Positions 38,701 through 44,794 of a stretch of 64,000 nucleotides of DNA are shown here, one piece after another. The translations under genes and the position numbers were made by a program. Numbering within the stretch: position 1 is the first letter of the stretch; the number at the start of each line of letters is the position of its first letter. The stretch spans positions 40,876 through 104,875 of the forward strand of contig CAMYUW010000002.1 in assembly GCA_947302275.1 (NCBI GenBank), written 5' to 3'. This DNA is from an uncultured Prevotellaceae bacterium (GTDB lineage Bacteria; Bacteroidota; Bacteroidia; Bacteroidales; Muribaculaceae). Under the pieces are notes generated by a model, which was not told the DNA's origin, ran no database searches, and worked only from the letters and a program-made list of their open reading frames with translations.

Positions 38701-40216
38701 AGACAATGTGGAAATCACCACACTGGGTGATCAGAACTTGAAGTTCACCATTACCGAGGTACAGAGTGAAGAAAAGCACAACTTCTTTACCGAGGCTGCC
38801 CAGTACACGGCCCGCGTGCTGATGAGTGTCCGTAATATCAATGTGCGTTATAAACATACGACTTCTCTCAGTGTACCGCAATATATCCCTGAAGTCGGTG
38901 ATATATTTGGTCAATCAACTCACTACGATGTCATGGCTCCTGGTCTTGATTTCGCCTTTGGCTTTGCTGGTGAATCTTATATTGAGAGGTCCAAGAACCG
39001 CGGTTGGCTGATGGGTGATCAGACCCAGACCTCCCCTGCAATTTATGCCCGAACCAAGGAGTTCAATGCCGAGGTTCAGCTTGAGCCCATTGCCGGCCTC
39101 AAGATTACGCTGAACGGTAACAGAACCGATAACCGTACTGACCAAATCCAGTTCATGTATGCTAACCCCACCATTATGTATGGAGGAAGCTACACTAAGA
39201 CGCATATTGCTCTTGCGACTGCTATGCAGACGGTGAAGGCTGCTGATAATTACCATAATGGCACGTTCGACAAGTTCCTCGAGAATATACCTATTATTGC
39301 TGAAAGGTTGCAACAGAGGTATATGGGTACAACCTATCCAGTGGTTGGTTTCTTTGAGGGTACAGCTATGGCTGGTAATACCTATAATCCTGAAAATGGC
39401 GTTGTGAACACCTCCAGCAGCGACGTGATGATTCCTGCTTTCTTGGCTGCTTACTCAGGTAAGGATGCCAGCAAGATTGACTTGAATCCCTTCCCCGGCT
39501 TGAAGGCAATATTACCCAACTGGCGTGTTACCTATGATGGCTTGATGCGCATTCCGTTCTTCAAGAAGATGTTCAAGTCGTTCTCGCTCAACCATGCTTA
39601 CCAGTGTGTTTACAATGTGGGCTCCTTCAACTCGTTCAGTGATTGGGTGACTATCGGCAATGGACTTGGCTTTACCCAGGACGTGTTGACTGGTGGCGCA
39701 ATTCCGTCATCTCCCTACAATATCTCTTCAGTCTCGCTGACTGAGAAATTTGCGCCATTGATCGGATTTACTGCCACGTTCTTTAACGACATCTCTTTGA
39801 ATTTGCAGTATGATGATCAGCGCACCCTCACGCTTAACCCGTCAGCTGGTCAGCTGGTGGAGGCGTTGTCCCGTTCATTCACGTTGGGTGGCAGTTACAA
39901 AATTGCCAACTTCAATCAGGTGCTTAAGCTTAAGACAAAGCAGCAGAATGTGAATAACGACCTCACGTTCAACCTTAACGTGAAGATGTCAAGCAATACC
40001 GCTCTGATTCGTAAGATTGAGTCCAATACGGCTCAAGCTACCAGCGGTACCCGCACATGGAGCGTGAATTTCACGGCAAATTATGTGGTGAGCAAGCGCA
40101 TCACGATGGGTGCTTATTTCGACTATCAGTCCAATACACCTCTTGTATCCACTTCTTCTTACCCGACCACTAACAGCAATTACGGTTTGACCATCAACAT
40201 GTCGCTTGTCAAGTAA
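32750..40216 (+). CDS. sprA: Type IX secretion system outer-membrane translocon SprA/Sov
   Basis: A 2488-residue protein, the largest in the window, matching the size of SprA of Flavobacterium (about 2400) and Sov of Porphyromonas. It has a signal peptide (about 1-28, ending LLAQ), a short proline run (PPPPPPP near residue 39), then long beta-rich sequence with SprA landmarks such as YIDDFESTQSGIDMRTPYSWF and VVWVDELRVTDFDSEGGWAAKA, each seen in part. SprA forms the giant 36-strand outer-membrane barrel through which T9SS cargo leaves. A basic stretch around residues 1920-1945 (FSSKSTKRSKSTKKEKAKKF) is a local oddity. It makes T9SS export of proteins in this region plausible; other T9SS parts are not in the window. 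Confidence 0.95.
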   Translation: MLNRKKIFIAILIGTLIGWWAGNDSLLAQYVTSTLPPPPPPPDTRPSAQQQKTPSIDLHFDVKPTIPQNYGDVQGLGEYAADLKTPSNITSEVEFDPETGCYVVHTKLGDNDIVTPFIMSPDEYSNADFRRSMMEYYRQKNAESAQEEEKDPFNFLDMQFGMGPLEKVFGPGGVQLKTTGSVVINMGVKSNSTDNPALSVSQRRKTYFDFDQKIQANIAATVGDKMRFNMSYNTGATFDFDSKNLKLAYEGKEDEIIKNIEAGNVSMTTGSSLIRGSAALFGVKTKLQFGKLTATALVSQQNSESQTVSSKGGSQTTEYYISADKYDQNRNFFLSHFFRDNYDTWCSRLPLVSSGIQINRIEVWITNKRNNYNEARNIMAFMDVGESDPSIISNRHWNGSTDPLPSNNSNDMLSTIKEQYPDARYMSKASTALLPLKDFDFEGGKDYEKIESARLLTSSEYTLNASLGYIMLKTALASDEILAVAYSYTYGGRTYQVGEFSSDITSTEQSLYVKMLKGTTASPYLPMWDLAMKNVYAVGAYQIQKNNFKLNIKYLSDTTGNELTYIPAGVINGVPLLQVMNLDRLDANQETNIDGKFDYIEGYTVQSSTGKIIFPVVEPFGEHLRKKFGDDETAKQYIYTELYDSTLTVAQQFSDKNKFVLAGEYQSSSGSVIRLNATNVARGSVVVTAGGVTLTENSDYTVDYTMGTVTITNQSIIDAGTNINVSLENQSTFSMQRKTLLGLDLDYAFNKNFHIGGTVMHYGEKAIGDKVAIGSELVNNTIWGLNMSYNTQFMWLTNLLNKIPTVNATAPSSLSFQGEFAQLLPHQAKTGSNSGSSYIDDFESTQSGIDMRTPYSWFLASTPQGPASSPLFPEASLNNDVNYGKNRALLSWYTVDRLFTQRNSSYAPGYIKNDLDALSYPYAREVAFSEVFPGRELNYGESSVIQTLNLSFYPRERGPYNLDGTNVDPDGYLLNPEKRWGGIMRKIDNTNFEQSNIEYIQFWMLDPFMDPELGNQDGGYLYFNLGEVSEDILKDGLKSYENGLPINGDTTYVTNTIWGKVSSQSSLTYAFDNTNGARILQDVGLNGLSTTEELAHSTYTNFLSELRAVLPESTVASMQNDPFSPFNDPGSDNYAFYRHSYYDENHYSINDRYKHYNGTEGNSLSQTDASDGQYQTSRSTPDVEDINQDNTLNEYERYFQYRVAIHPDSMQVGMNFITDKQVANVHTRNGETQRATWYQFTIPLALYQAKVGSIQDFSTIRFMRMFLTGFHATTHLRFASLELVRGEWRNYKYNLNMRGEHPANGTISINTVNIEENASREPVNYVLPPGVSRIIDSGQSQITQLNEQSMQLAVADLDAGDARGVYRNTDLDLRTYKRLQMFVHNEALIDNPTNLRNGDISLFVRLGSDVKNNYYEYEIPLTLTPPGRYSTNSSSDRLKVWPEENMLDINLDVLVNAKKHRNADKMAGVADVGYAVRYQDVDEDHPNNKVYVMGNPSLSKVRVMLIGVRNNSPSTKSCVVWVDELRVTDFDSEGGWAAKASMTLNMSDIATLNMGFHKETEGFGSVDQSLSMRRLDNYDQYNFAVQGDLGRFIPEKAKLHAPIYYSYSNEKTKPKYNPLDQDVELKEAVEICETKQQKDSIMNYAVTQRTAKSFSISGLKFDVKTMKNPMPWDPTNFTFSYSFTKQHLNDPENEYENTNDYRGSMQYSWTPYAKPFKPFSYFIDEKNKDMKFFRDWEIRWLPTNIAFSTNISRYYYEQQTRNETGIDVELPVSVSKNFLWDRQFALSWNFTKSLSMTFNSNTTAHILEPVGQVNRKLFPDEYRDWRDSVMSSIKGLGTPWAYNQTFTVSYKAPFSQIPILSWITANASYNSTYRWDRGAVVDEVSSGNTIANQTTRSLDGRFSLEQFYGKIPYLKKVDERFSSKSTKRSKSTKKEKAKKFTRTIKLSPDSAVVINHKLGVKKVKVQATTSEGEPFKVEFKVKDKDNVEITTLGDQNLKFTITEVQSEEKHNFFTEAAQYTARVLMSVRNINVRYKHTTSLSVPQYIPEVGDIFGQSTHYDVMAPGLDFAFGFAGESYIERSKNRGWLMGDQTQTSPAIYARTKEFNAEVQLEPIAGLKITLNGNRTDNRTDQIQFMYANPTIMYGGSYTKTHIALATAMQTVKAADNYHNGTFDKFLENIPIIAERLQQRYMGTTYPVVGFFEGTAMAGNTYNPENGVVNTSSSDVMIPAFLAAYSGKDASKIDLNPFPGLKAILPNWRVTYDGLMRIPFFKKMFKSFSLNHAYQCVYNVGSFNSFSDWVTIGNGLGFTQDVLTGGAIPSSPYNISSVSLTEKFAPLIGFTATFFNDISLNLQYDDQRTLTLNPSAGQLVEALSRSFTLGGSYKIANFNQVLKLKTKQQNVNNDLTFNLNVKMSSNTALIRKIESNTAQATSGTRTWSVNFTANYVVSKRITMGAYFDYQSNTPLVSTSSYPTTNSNYGLTINMSLVK

Positions 40217-40228
40217 TCGCTCAATATT

Positions 40229-41383
40229 ATGGTACTGAGTCTCACGGTTTATACAGGAACAGCCATTATGATGGCATTGCTCGGATGGCATGTGAGCCAG
40301 CGTGAGCAGCGGCAGTTGACTCAGGGCGGGCATGAATTGCCCTTCCTCTCGTGGGAAATTGTTGTTGCTTTGCTTATCTACATTGCTGTTTCGTCCGCCA
40401 GATGGCTTACTTCGTGGGATTATAACATGTACTACAGCTACTATGTGAGCCTGCAGTCATTGAACGATTTCTCACGAGAAAACTTTGAGCCAGGTTTCCA
40501 TTTTGTGACGTGGGCCATGGGACGGTTGGGCTTGAGCTATGTGTTTTATTTCGCGTTTTGGGCTACTCTCCACATTGTCCTGCTCTATTACGCGTTGCGG
40601 CACCGCAAGTTACTGCTGCCATGGATTGCCCTGTGCATCTTTATGGGGCCATACTATATCCAGTGGATGAGCACTCTGCGGCAAGCAGTGGTTGAGTGCC
40701 TGTTTGTGGTGATGGTCGAGTTAATTATCCGTCGCAAGTTTTGGCTGTATGGGTTGTTGTCCATATTGGCGATGCTGATCCACAAGATGTCGGTCCTGCT
40801 CATCCCTCTGTATTTTGTCCCGTTGATACCTGTTCGCACTGCCAAGAGGTGGCTGCCTTACACCTTGCTGGCCTTGTGTGTGGTCCTGGGCGCTTTCCCG
40901 CAGTGGATTCACTGGTGTTTCGACAAGGCGGGGCAAATGTTGGCCATGGTCGGTTACGGGCATTATCATCGTCTGAGCTCCACTAGTGCCTATTTCGCAT
41001 TCCGTTCCGTGATGGGTCCCACACGTGTGTTCCCACTGTTGACAGGAGTCATATTGATATGGTATTATCCTGCCATCAAGCAGATGTTTGCGTCTGACAA
41101 ATTGCTGCCTGCCACTTACCGCTTCATGTTGCTGAGTTTGGGTTACCTTAATCTGATGGGTAACACTACCCAGTACCTGAGCCGCCCAGGCGATCTCATG
41201 CGCGGCTTGTCGCTGATCATGATCTGTTATGCCATGTGTTACTTTTGGCGTCAGCGCCGTTGGATTCCCCTGGTGGCCTTGTGCGCATTGAACTTCTATT
41301 ATATATATTACGAAATTTTCAAGGCTGCAGTTTATCAAGGCAGTATCTACACTCCCGAGTTGTACCACACCTTCCTGTTTTGA
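40229..41383 (+). CDS. EpsG-family polysaccharide polymerase-like membrane protein
   Basis: A 384-residue polytopic membrane protein with about ten hydrophobic segments and the EpsG-like signature YYSYYVSLQSL followed by FEPGFHFVTW, and WMSTLRQAVVECLF. In known systems EpsG-type proteins polymerise exopolysaccharide repeat units. Here no glycosyltransferase or flippase genes accompany it; it simply follows sprA by 12 bp. Its terminator has been split by the insertion sequence. Substrate unknown. Confidence 0.75.
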   Translation: MVLSLTVYTGTAIMMALLGWHVSQREQRQLTQGGHELPFLSWEIVVALLIYIAVSSARWLTSWDYNMYYSYYVSLQSLNDFSRENFEPGFHFVTWAMGRLGLSYVFYFAFWATLHIVLLYYALRHRKLLLPWIALCIFMGPYYIQWMSTLRQAVVECLFVVMVELIIRRKFWLYGLLSILAMLIHKMSVLLIPLYFVPLIPVRTAKRWLPYTLLALCVVLGAFPQWIHWCFDKAGQMLAMVGYGHYHRLSSTSAYFAFRSVMGPTRVFPLLTGVILIWYYPAIKQMFASDKLLPATYRFMLLSLGYLNLMGNTTQYLSRPGDLMRGLSLIMICYAMCYFWRQRRWIPLVALCALNFYYIYYEIFKAAVYQGSIYTPELYHTFLF

Positions 41384-41403
41384 TCACATGGTGCCTGCAT
41401 TAT

Positions 41404-41418
41404 AATAAGAACCGCCCA
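41404..41418. terminator. Left arm of a terminator hairpin split by the IS
   Basis: AATAAGAACCGCCCA here pairs with TGGGCGATTCTTATT at 42865-42879 (one mismatch). Before insertion the two would have formed a 15-bp stem with a loop of about 9 nt between the convergent epsG-like and nitroreductase genes. Confidence 0.65.
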
Positions 41419-41421
41419 CTC

Positions 41422-41424
41422 TCT
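41422..41424. repeat. Target-site duplication, left
   Basis: TCT immediately before the element, matched by TCT at 42859-42861. Three bases is a normal duplication length for IS150-group elements, though a 3-bp match alone is weak. Confidence 0.55.
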
Positions 41425-41448
41425 TGAAGTGACCCCAAAAAGTTGGAC
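41425..41448. repeat. IS terminal inverted repeat, left end (orfB side)
   Basis: Begins TGAAGTGACCCCAAAAAGTT. It matches the inverted 42835-42858 at 19 of 24 positions. Confidence 0.75.
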
Positions 41449-41458
41449 GGGTTAAATA

Positions 41459-42259
41459 TTATTGTCTAAGAGAAAGAGTTCGGTATTGCACCGGGCTCTT
41501 TCCTTTTAACCTGGATTTAATTCTTTTATTGTTATAGTAGTCTATATATTCATCTAAAGCCTTCATGAAGGCTTCGGCCGATTCAAAAGTCTCGGCATAC
41601 AGGAGTTCGGATTTCATGATTCCGAAAAAGTTCTCGGCCATGGCGTTATCGAGGCAATTCCCTTTGCGGGACATGCTTTGCGTAATATGATGTTTCGCCA
41701 GCCGCTGTCGATAGCCAAAGTGCTGGTATTGCCAGCCTTGATCCGAGTGCAGGATGAGGCCGTCAAGATTGTCGAACCTGGCAAATGCCTTGTCCAGCAT
41801 ATCATATACCTGTTCCAGATTTGGGCTTCTGGAGATGTTGTAAGAGATGATCTCTCCGTTGAACATATCCAATATCGGGGACAGATACAGTTTGACGGCG
41901 CCGATATTTATCTGTGTCACATCCGTCGCCCATTTGCGATTGGGTGCATCGGCCGAGAAGTCTCTGTCGATTATATTGGGAGCAGTCACGCCGACATCAC
42001 CTTTGTACGAGCGGTAACGGACTTGACGGATCCTGCTCTTAAGACCCATTCCACCCATTAAGCGCTGCACTGTTTTGTGGTTTATAACGAACCCCCGATT
42101 CCGCATTTCAGCAGTGACGCGGCGATAGCCATAACGGCCTTTATGCTCATGAAAGATCAGTCTTATACTCTCTTTTTCCTGAGCATATTTGTCGCCGATC
42201 CTTAGCCGCTTCAGGTGATAATAGAATACGGAACGAGCCATCTTCCTCAACTGCAACAA
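41459..42259 (-). CDS. IS3-family transposase OrfB (DDE integrase)
   Basis: The catalytic half of the IS3-family transposase. The retroviral-integrase-like core has the DDE residues in WATDVTQI, ILHSDQGWQYQ and DNAMAENFFG. The first start in frame is a TTG at 42259, but the frame is open upstream as far as the A7 run at 42355-42361, reading IDELRPEYPLDLLLQL just before it. The active product is therefore most likely an OrfAB fusion made by -1 frameshifting, as in IS150 and IS911. The helix-rich N-terminal part (RSVFYYHLKRL) is normal for the group. Confidence 0.9.
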   Translation of the reverse strand: MLQLRKMARSVFYYHLKRLRIGDKYAQEKESIRLIFHEHKGRYGYRRVTAEMRNRGFVINHKTVQRLMGGMGLKSRIRQVRYRSYKGDVGVTAPNIIDRDFSADAPNRKWATDVTQINIGAVKLYLSPILDMFNGEIISYNISRSPNLEQVYDMLDKAFARFDNLDGLILHSDQGWQYQHFGYRQRLAKHHITQSMSRKGNCLDNAMAENFFGIMKSELLYAETFESAEAFMKALDEYIDYYNNKRIKSRLKGKSPVQYRTLSLRQ

Positions 42260-42282
42260 TAAGTCAAGCGGATATTCCGGCC

Positions 42283-42825
42283 TTAGTTCATCGATGGCTT
42301 TTGCCCATTGAGACGTGCTCGGGCTTTCTGTTCTTCCTCGACTAAGGCCTTCACTTTTTTTAGCAACGCGTTTTCCGCCCTCAAGCGGAGATTCTCCGCC
42401 TGAAGCCTCTCAAGTTCTGTCTGAGGTTCTTTCTTCTTCGGTCTTCCCATGCCATTTGAAGGTCTGCCTCGTTGCCTGGCGATACCTAAAGATGCATAGC
42501 CATGTTCCCTGACATCTCTAACCCATCTCTTTATTGATGACCGGTTTACGTCATATTTTAGGCACAACCCATGCAAAGGTACGCCAATTTCAAGATATTC
42601 GCGCACTATTTGCTCTTTTTCTGCGGGGGTCATCCCATAACCTGCGGTTTTTGTCCGCAAACCCACCTCTCCATACCTCTTATACCTAAGCACCCATTGC
42701 TTGACTAATTCTTTGTCTATGCCATAACCTCTGCATAGACCCTTCAATGACGTACCAGATAATACTTGGTTAACGAGATTAAGTTTCTCTTCAAATGAAT
42801 GTTTTCGATACATAATGCACCCCAA
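42283..42825 (-). CDS. IS3-family transposase OrfA (helix-turn-helix)
   Basis: A 180-residue DNA-binding protein with two helix-turn-helix units (SLKGLCRGYGIDKELVKQWV; PLHGLCLKYDVNRSSIKRWV) and a C-terminal leucine-zipper-like coiled coil (LERLQAENLRLRAENALLKK). This doubled HTH is typical of the IS150 group. Methionine 5 (MYRKHSF) is an alternative start to the first in-frame methionine. It ends 23 bp before the TTG start of orfB in the 0 frame. Confidence 0.9.
   Translation of the reverse strand: MGCIMYRKHSFEEKLNLVNQVLSGTSLKGLCRGYGIDKELVKQWVLRYKRYGEVGLRTKTAGYGMTPAEKEQIVREYLEIGVPLHGLCLKYDVNRSSIKRWVRDVREHGYASLGIARQRGRPSNGMGRPKKKEPQTELERLQAENLRLRAENALLKKVKALVEEEQKARARLNGQKPSMN
42354..42361 (-). 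promoter_or_regulatory. Programmed -1 ribosomal frameshift site
   Basis: On the minus strand AAAAAAAG within orfA. orfB lies in the -1 frame, which is open from this point to the orfB region, so slippage here would make OrfAB. Confidence 0.75.
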
Positions 42826-42834
42826 AAGTTTTTT

Positions 42835-42858
42835 GTCTAACTTTTGGGGTGCAGTTCA
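42835..42858. repeat. IS terminal inverted repeat, right end (orfA side)
   Basis: Reads TTTTGGGGTGCAGTTCA at its end on the plus strand. An additional copy of the AACTTTTGGGGTGCA motif, inverted, lies just inside (42816-42830), giving this end a hairpin shape. Confidence 0.75.
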
Positions 42859-42879
42859 TCTGAATGGGCGATTCTTATT
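42859..42879. terminator. Right duplication and right arm of the split terminator
   Basis: TCT (42859-42861) is the right copy of the target duplication. TGGGCGATTCTTATT (42865-42879) is the displaced right arm of the terminator whose left arm lies at 41404-41418. Confidence 0.6.
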
Positions 42880-42901
42880 TCTTACGTTATGGATGGATTG
42901 C

Positions 42902-43534
42902 TTACTCCATCTTGCCACCGAACTTGTTGTAGCTGATGTTCTCCTGTTTGAACTTGTCTTTAGGTTCGGGTGACTCATCAGGGTAACCGATACGCACTAC
43001 AGCCAGCGGGATAATGTTTGTGGGGCAGTTGAGCACGTTAGCGACATCGGCGGTGCGCTCCATGATGGGGTAGACACCTGTCCAAACAGCACCCAATCCC
43101 AAGGCATGTGCCGCAAGCAGCAGGTTTTCGGTAGCGGCAGATACATCCTGTACCCAGAAGTCAGGCAGCTTGCCCTTGCCGTCGGGCATGGTGGTCTTGT
43201 CGGTATCGCCACACACGGCAATCAGCAGCGGTGCATTGGTGGGTTGCTTGCCGGAAAGCAGGTCGATGGTCTTCTTGTCATTGATGACAATGAAATGCCA
43301 GGGTTGCAGATTGACGGCAGTGGGAGCGGCCATGGCAGCCTTGAGCATGATGTCGATTTTCTCCTGTTCCACAGGTTGATCTTTGTACTGGCGAATGCTC
43401 GTGCGGGTCATGATGTTCTCGATAGCAGCCTGGCCCTTGTCGATGGTGGCTGTCTCATCTTGTTTGTTCCCGTCTTTTGGGGTGCATGCGCCCAGCATGA
43501 GCAGTGCAGTCATTGCGAAAAATAATTTCTTCAT
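42902..43534 (-). CDS. Nitroreductase-family lipoprotein
   Basis: A 210-residue FMN-dependent nitroreductase-fold protein. I start it at 43534, because MKKLFFAMTALLMLGAC is a clean lipoprotein signal (Cys17); the in-frame region upstream holds the promoter. Flavin-binding landmarks are RTSIRQYKDQPV, APTAVNLQPWHFIVI and GLGAVWTGVYP. Such enzymes reduce quinones or nitro compounds with NAD(P)H. A membrane-anchored, exported form is unusual since NAD(P)H is cytoplasmic, though nitroreductase lipoproteins do occur in Bacteroidota. Its terminator was split by the insertion sequence. Confidence 0.85.
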   Translation of the reverse strand: MKKLFFAMTALLMLGACTPKDGNKQDETATIDKGQAAIENIMTRTSIRQYKDQPVEQEKIDIMLKAAMAAPTAVNLQPWHFIVINDKKTIDLLSGKQPTNAPLLIAVCGDTDKTTMPDGKGKLPDFWVQDVSAATENLLLAAHALGLGAVWTGVYPIMERTADVANVLNCPTNIIPLAVVRIGYPDESPEPKDKFKQENISYNKFGGKME

Positions 43535-43596
43535 CTTGTTCTTGTAATTGATTAGGTGAATAATGAAACTGTTTGCCTCTTTTCTTGCTTGATGGG

Positions 43597-43604
43597 CAAA
43601 GGTA
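43597..43604 (-). promoter_or_regulatory. Putative -7 box of the nitroreductase gene
   Basis: The minus strand reads TACCTTTG, leaving a leader of about 60 nt before the 43534 start. Confidence 0.6.
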
Positions 43605-43697
43605 GTGGTTTTACTCGTGAAATCCAATATTTTGCGATGTTTTTTGCTAATGTAAATTAAAATTGTCCCACAGAGTTTATATTTGTAAATTATTTAG

Positions 43698-43705
43698 TAA
43701 CTTTG
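43698..43705 (+). promoter_or_regulatory. Putative -7 box of the Yip1-like gene
   Basis: TAACTTTG, 18 nt before the ATG at 43724. It rules out the upstream TTG at 43703 as a start. Confidence 0.6.
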
Positions 43706-43723
43706 CAGCCGCAATTTTTGAGT

Positions 43724-44272
43724 ATGAGCATTTGGCAAAATATCTGGTGTGTGATTACTGCCCCTAAATATGGGTGGGAGCTGATCAATGAGACTAATAT
43801 TCCGACGGGCAAGGTGATGCGTAGCGCTTATCTTCCCTTGTTGTGTCTGTTGGCTCTGTCCTGCTTTGTGCCCATGATTTATGATCGCACGATCTCGTTC
43901 AGTGAGTCGTTGATGACCGGTATCGTCATGTTCTCGACCTACTTCATCAGCTATTACATCATCATATACCTGTTGGGTGGTTTCTACCCAGAGCTGGTGA
44001 AGACCGAGGGCGCCACGGCCAGGCTCAATGATTTCATCCTCTATAACCTGATTTTCCTGGTGTTGTTGATCGTGTTGCGCAATCTCTTACCCAGCGATTT
44101 CACGCCAGTGCTGTTTCTGATGGTTTATTTGCCGTGGATGGCCTATCGGGGTACCGATCACCTTTTTGTCAAGAAGAGTAAAGTCGGCAAGTTTGTGATT
44201 ATTTCTTCGGCCCTGCTGTTGCTTCTCCCCATCTTGCTCAAGGCCATTCTGGAATTGTTCATCGTCAAGTAA
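43724..44272 (+). CDS. Yip1-family integral membrane protein
   Basis: A 182-residue protein with five hydrophobic segments and the Yip1-type opening IWCVITAPKYGWELI. The family is poorly understood in bacteria; no enzymatic motif is visible. The start is the ATG at 43724, placed 18 nt after a TAACTTTG box. smpB follows by 29 bp and is probably on the same transcript. Confidence 0.75.
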   Translation: MSIWQNIWCVITAPKYGWELINETNIPTGKVMRSAYLPLLCLLALSCFVPMIYDRTISFSESLMTGIVMFSTYFISYYIIIYLLGGFYPELVKTEGATARLNDFILYNLIFLVLLIVLRNLLPSDFTPVLFLMVYLPWMAYRGTDHLFVKKSKVGKFVIISSALLLLLPILLKAILELFIVK

Positions 44273-44301
44273 TACTAACCACCAATATTTAGCTCATCAC
44301 C

Positions 44302-44760
44302 ATGGCTGATCATCATAACAATATCAATATAAAGAACCGGCGCGCGACCTTCGACTATGAGATCATCGAGACTTTCACCGCGGGTATTGTGCTCACGGGT
44401 ACCGAGATCAAGTCTATCCGTCAAGGAAAGTGTGGCCTTACCGACACCTATTGCATGGTCATCGGTGGTGAGATTTGGGTCAAGAACATGTATATTGCCG
44501 AGTACAGCTACGGCTCCTATAACAACCACACGACCCATCGCGACCGCAAGCTGTTACTCAACCGCAAGGAGATACGCCGCATCGCCAAGGATACTCTACA
44601 GCCTGGTTTTTCCATTGTGCCCCTGCGCCTGTTCATCAACGAGCGGGGTCTGGCCAAGTTGGTGATATCCATTGCAAGAGGTAAGCGTCAGTTCGACAAG
44701 CGCCAGAGCATCAAGGAGCGTGAGGACAAGCGGGCTATCGACCGCATGTTTAAGCACTGA
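44302..44760 (+). CDS. smpB: SsrA-binding protein SmpB
   Basis: A 152-residue partner of tmRNA in trans-translation, which rescues stalled ribosomes. The OB-fold hallmarks are [31 protein letters not shown], and the C-terminal [16 protein letters not shown] tail that enters the decoding site. Length is normal. It converges on comEC with a 34-bp gap. No tmRNA gene was recognised in the window. Confidence 0.96.
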   Translation: MADHHNNINIKNRRATFDYEIIETFTAGIVLTGTEIKSIRQGKCGLTDTYCMVIGGEIWVKNMYIAEYSYGSYNNHTTHRDRKLLLNRKEIRRIAKDTLQPGFSIVPLRLFINERGLAKLVISIARGKRQFDKRQSIKEREDKRAIDRMFKH

Positions 44761-44794
44761 TAGCGTTGTCCATGTTTTTTTTCTTTTTCACGTT

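Larger units (their letters stand above)
41425..42858 (-). mobile_element. IS3-family (IS150-like) insertion sequence, intact
   Basis: A 1,434-bp element bounded by imperfect inverted repeats of about 24 bp with 5 mismatches (41425-41448 and 42835-42858), starting TGAA and ending TTCA. It carries orfA (42283-42825) and orfB (41459-42259) on the minus strand, an A7G frameshift site, and a 3-bp target duplication. All key parts look intact, so it may be active. It inserted into the loop of a terminator hairpin and interrupts no gene. Confidence 0.9.

Noticed and set aside
42902..43627. Longer nitroreductase start at 43627
   Set aside because: The TACCTTTG box at 43597-43604 lies within that extension, and the 43534 start gives a clean lipoprotein signal.
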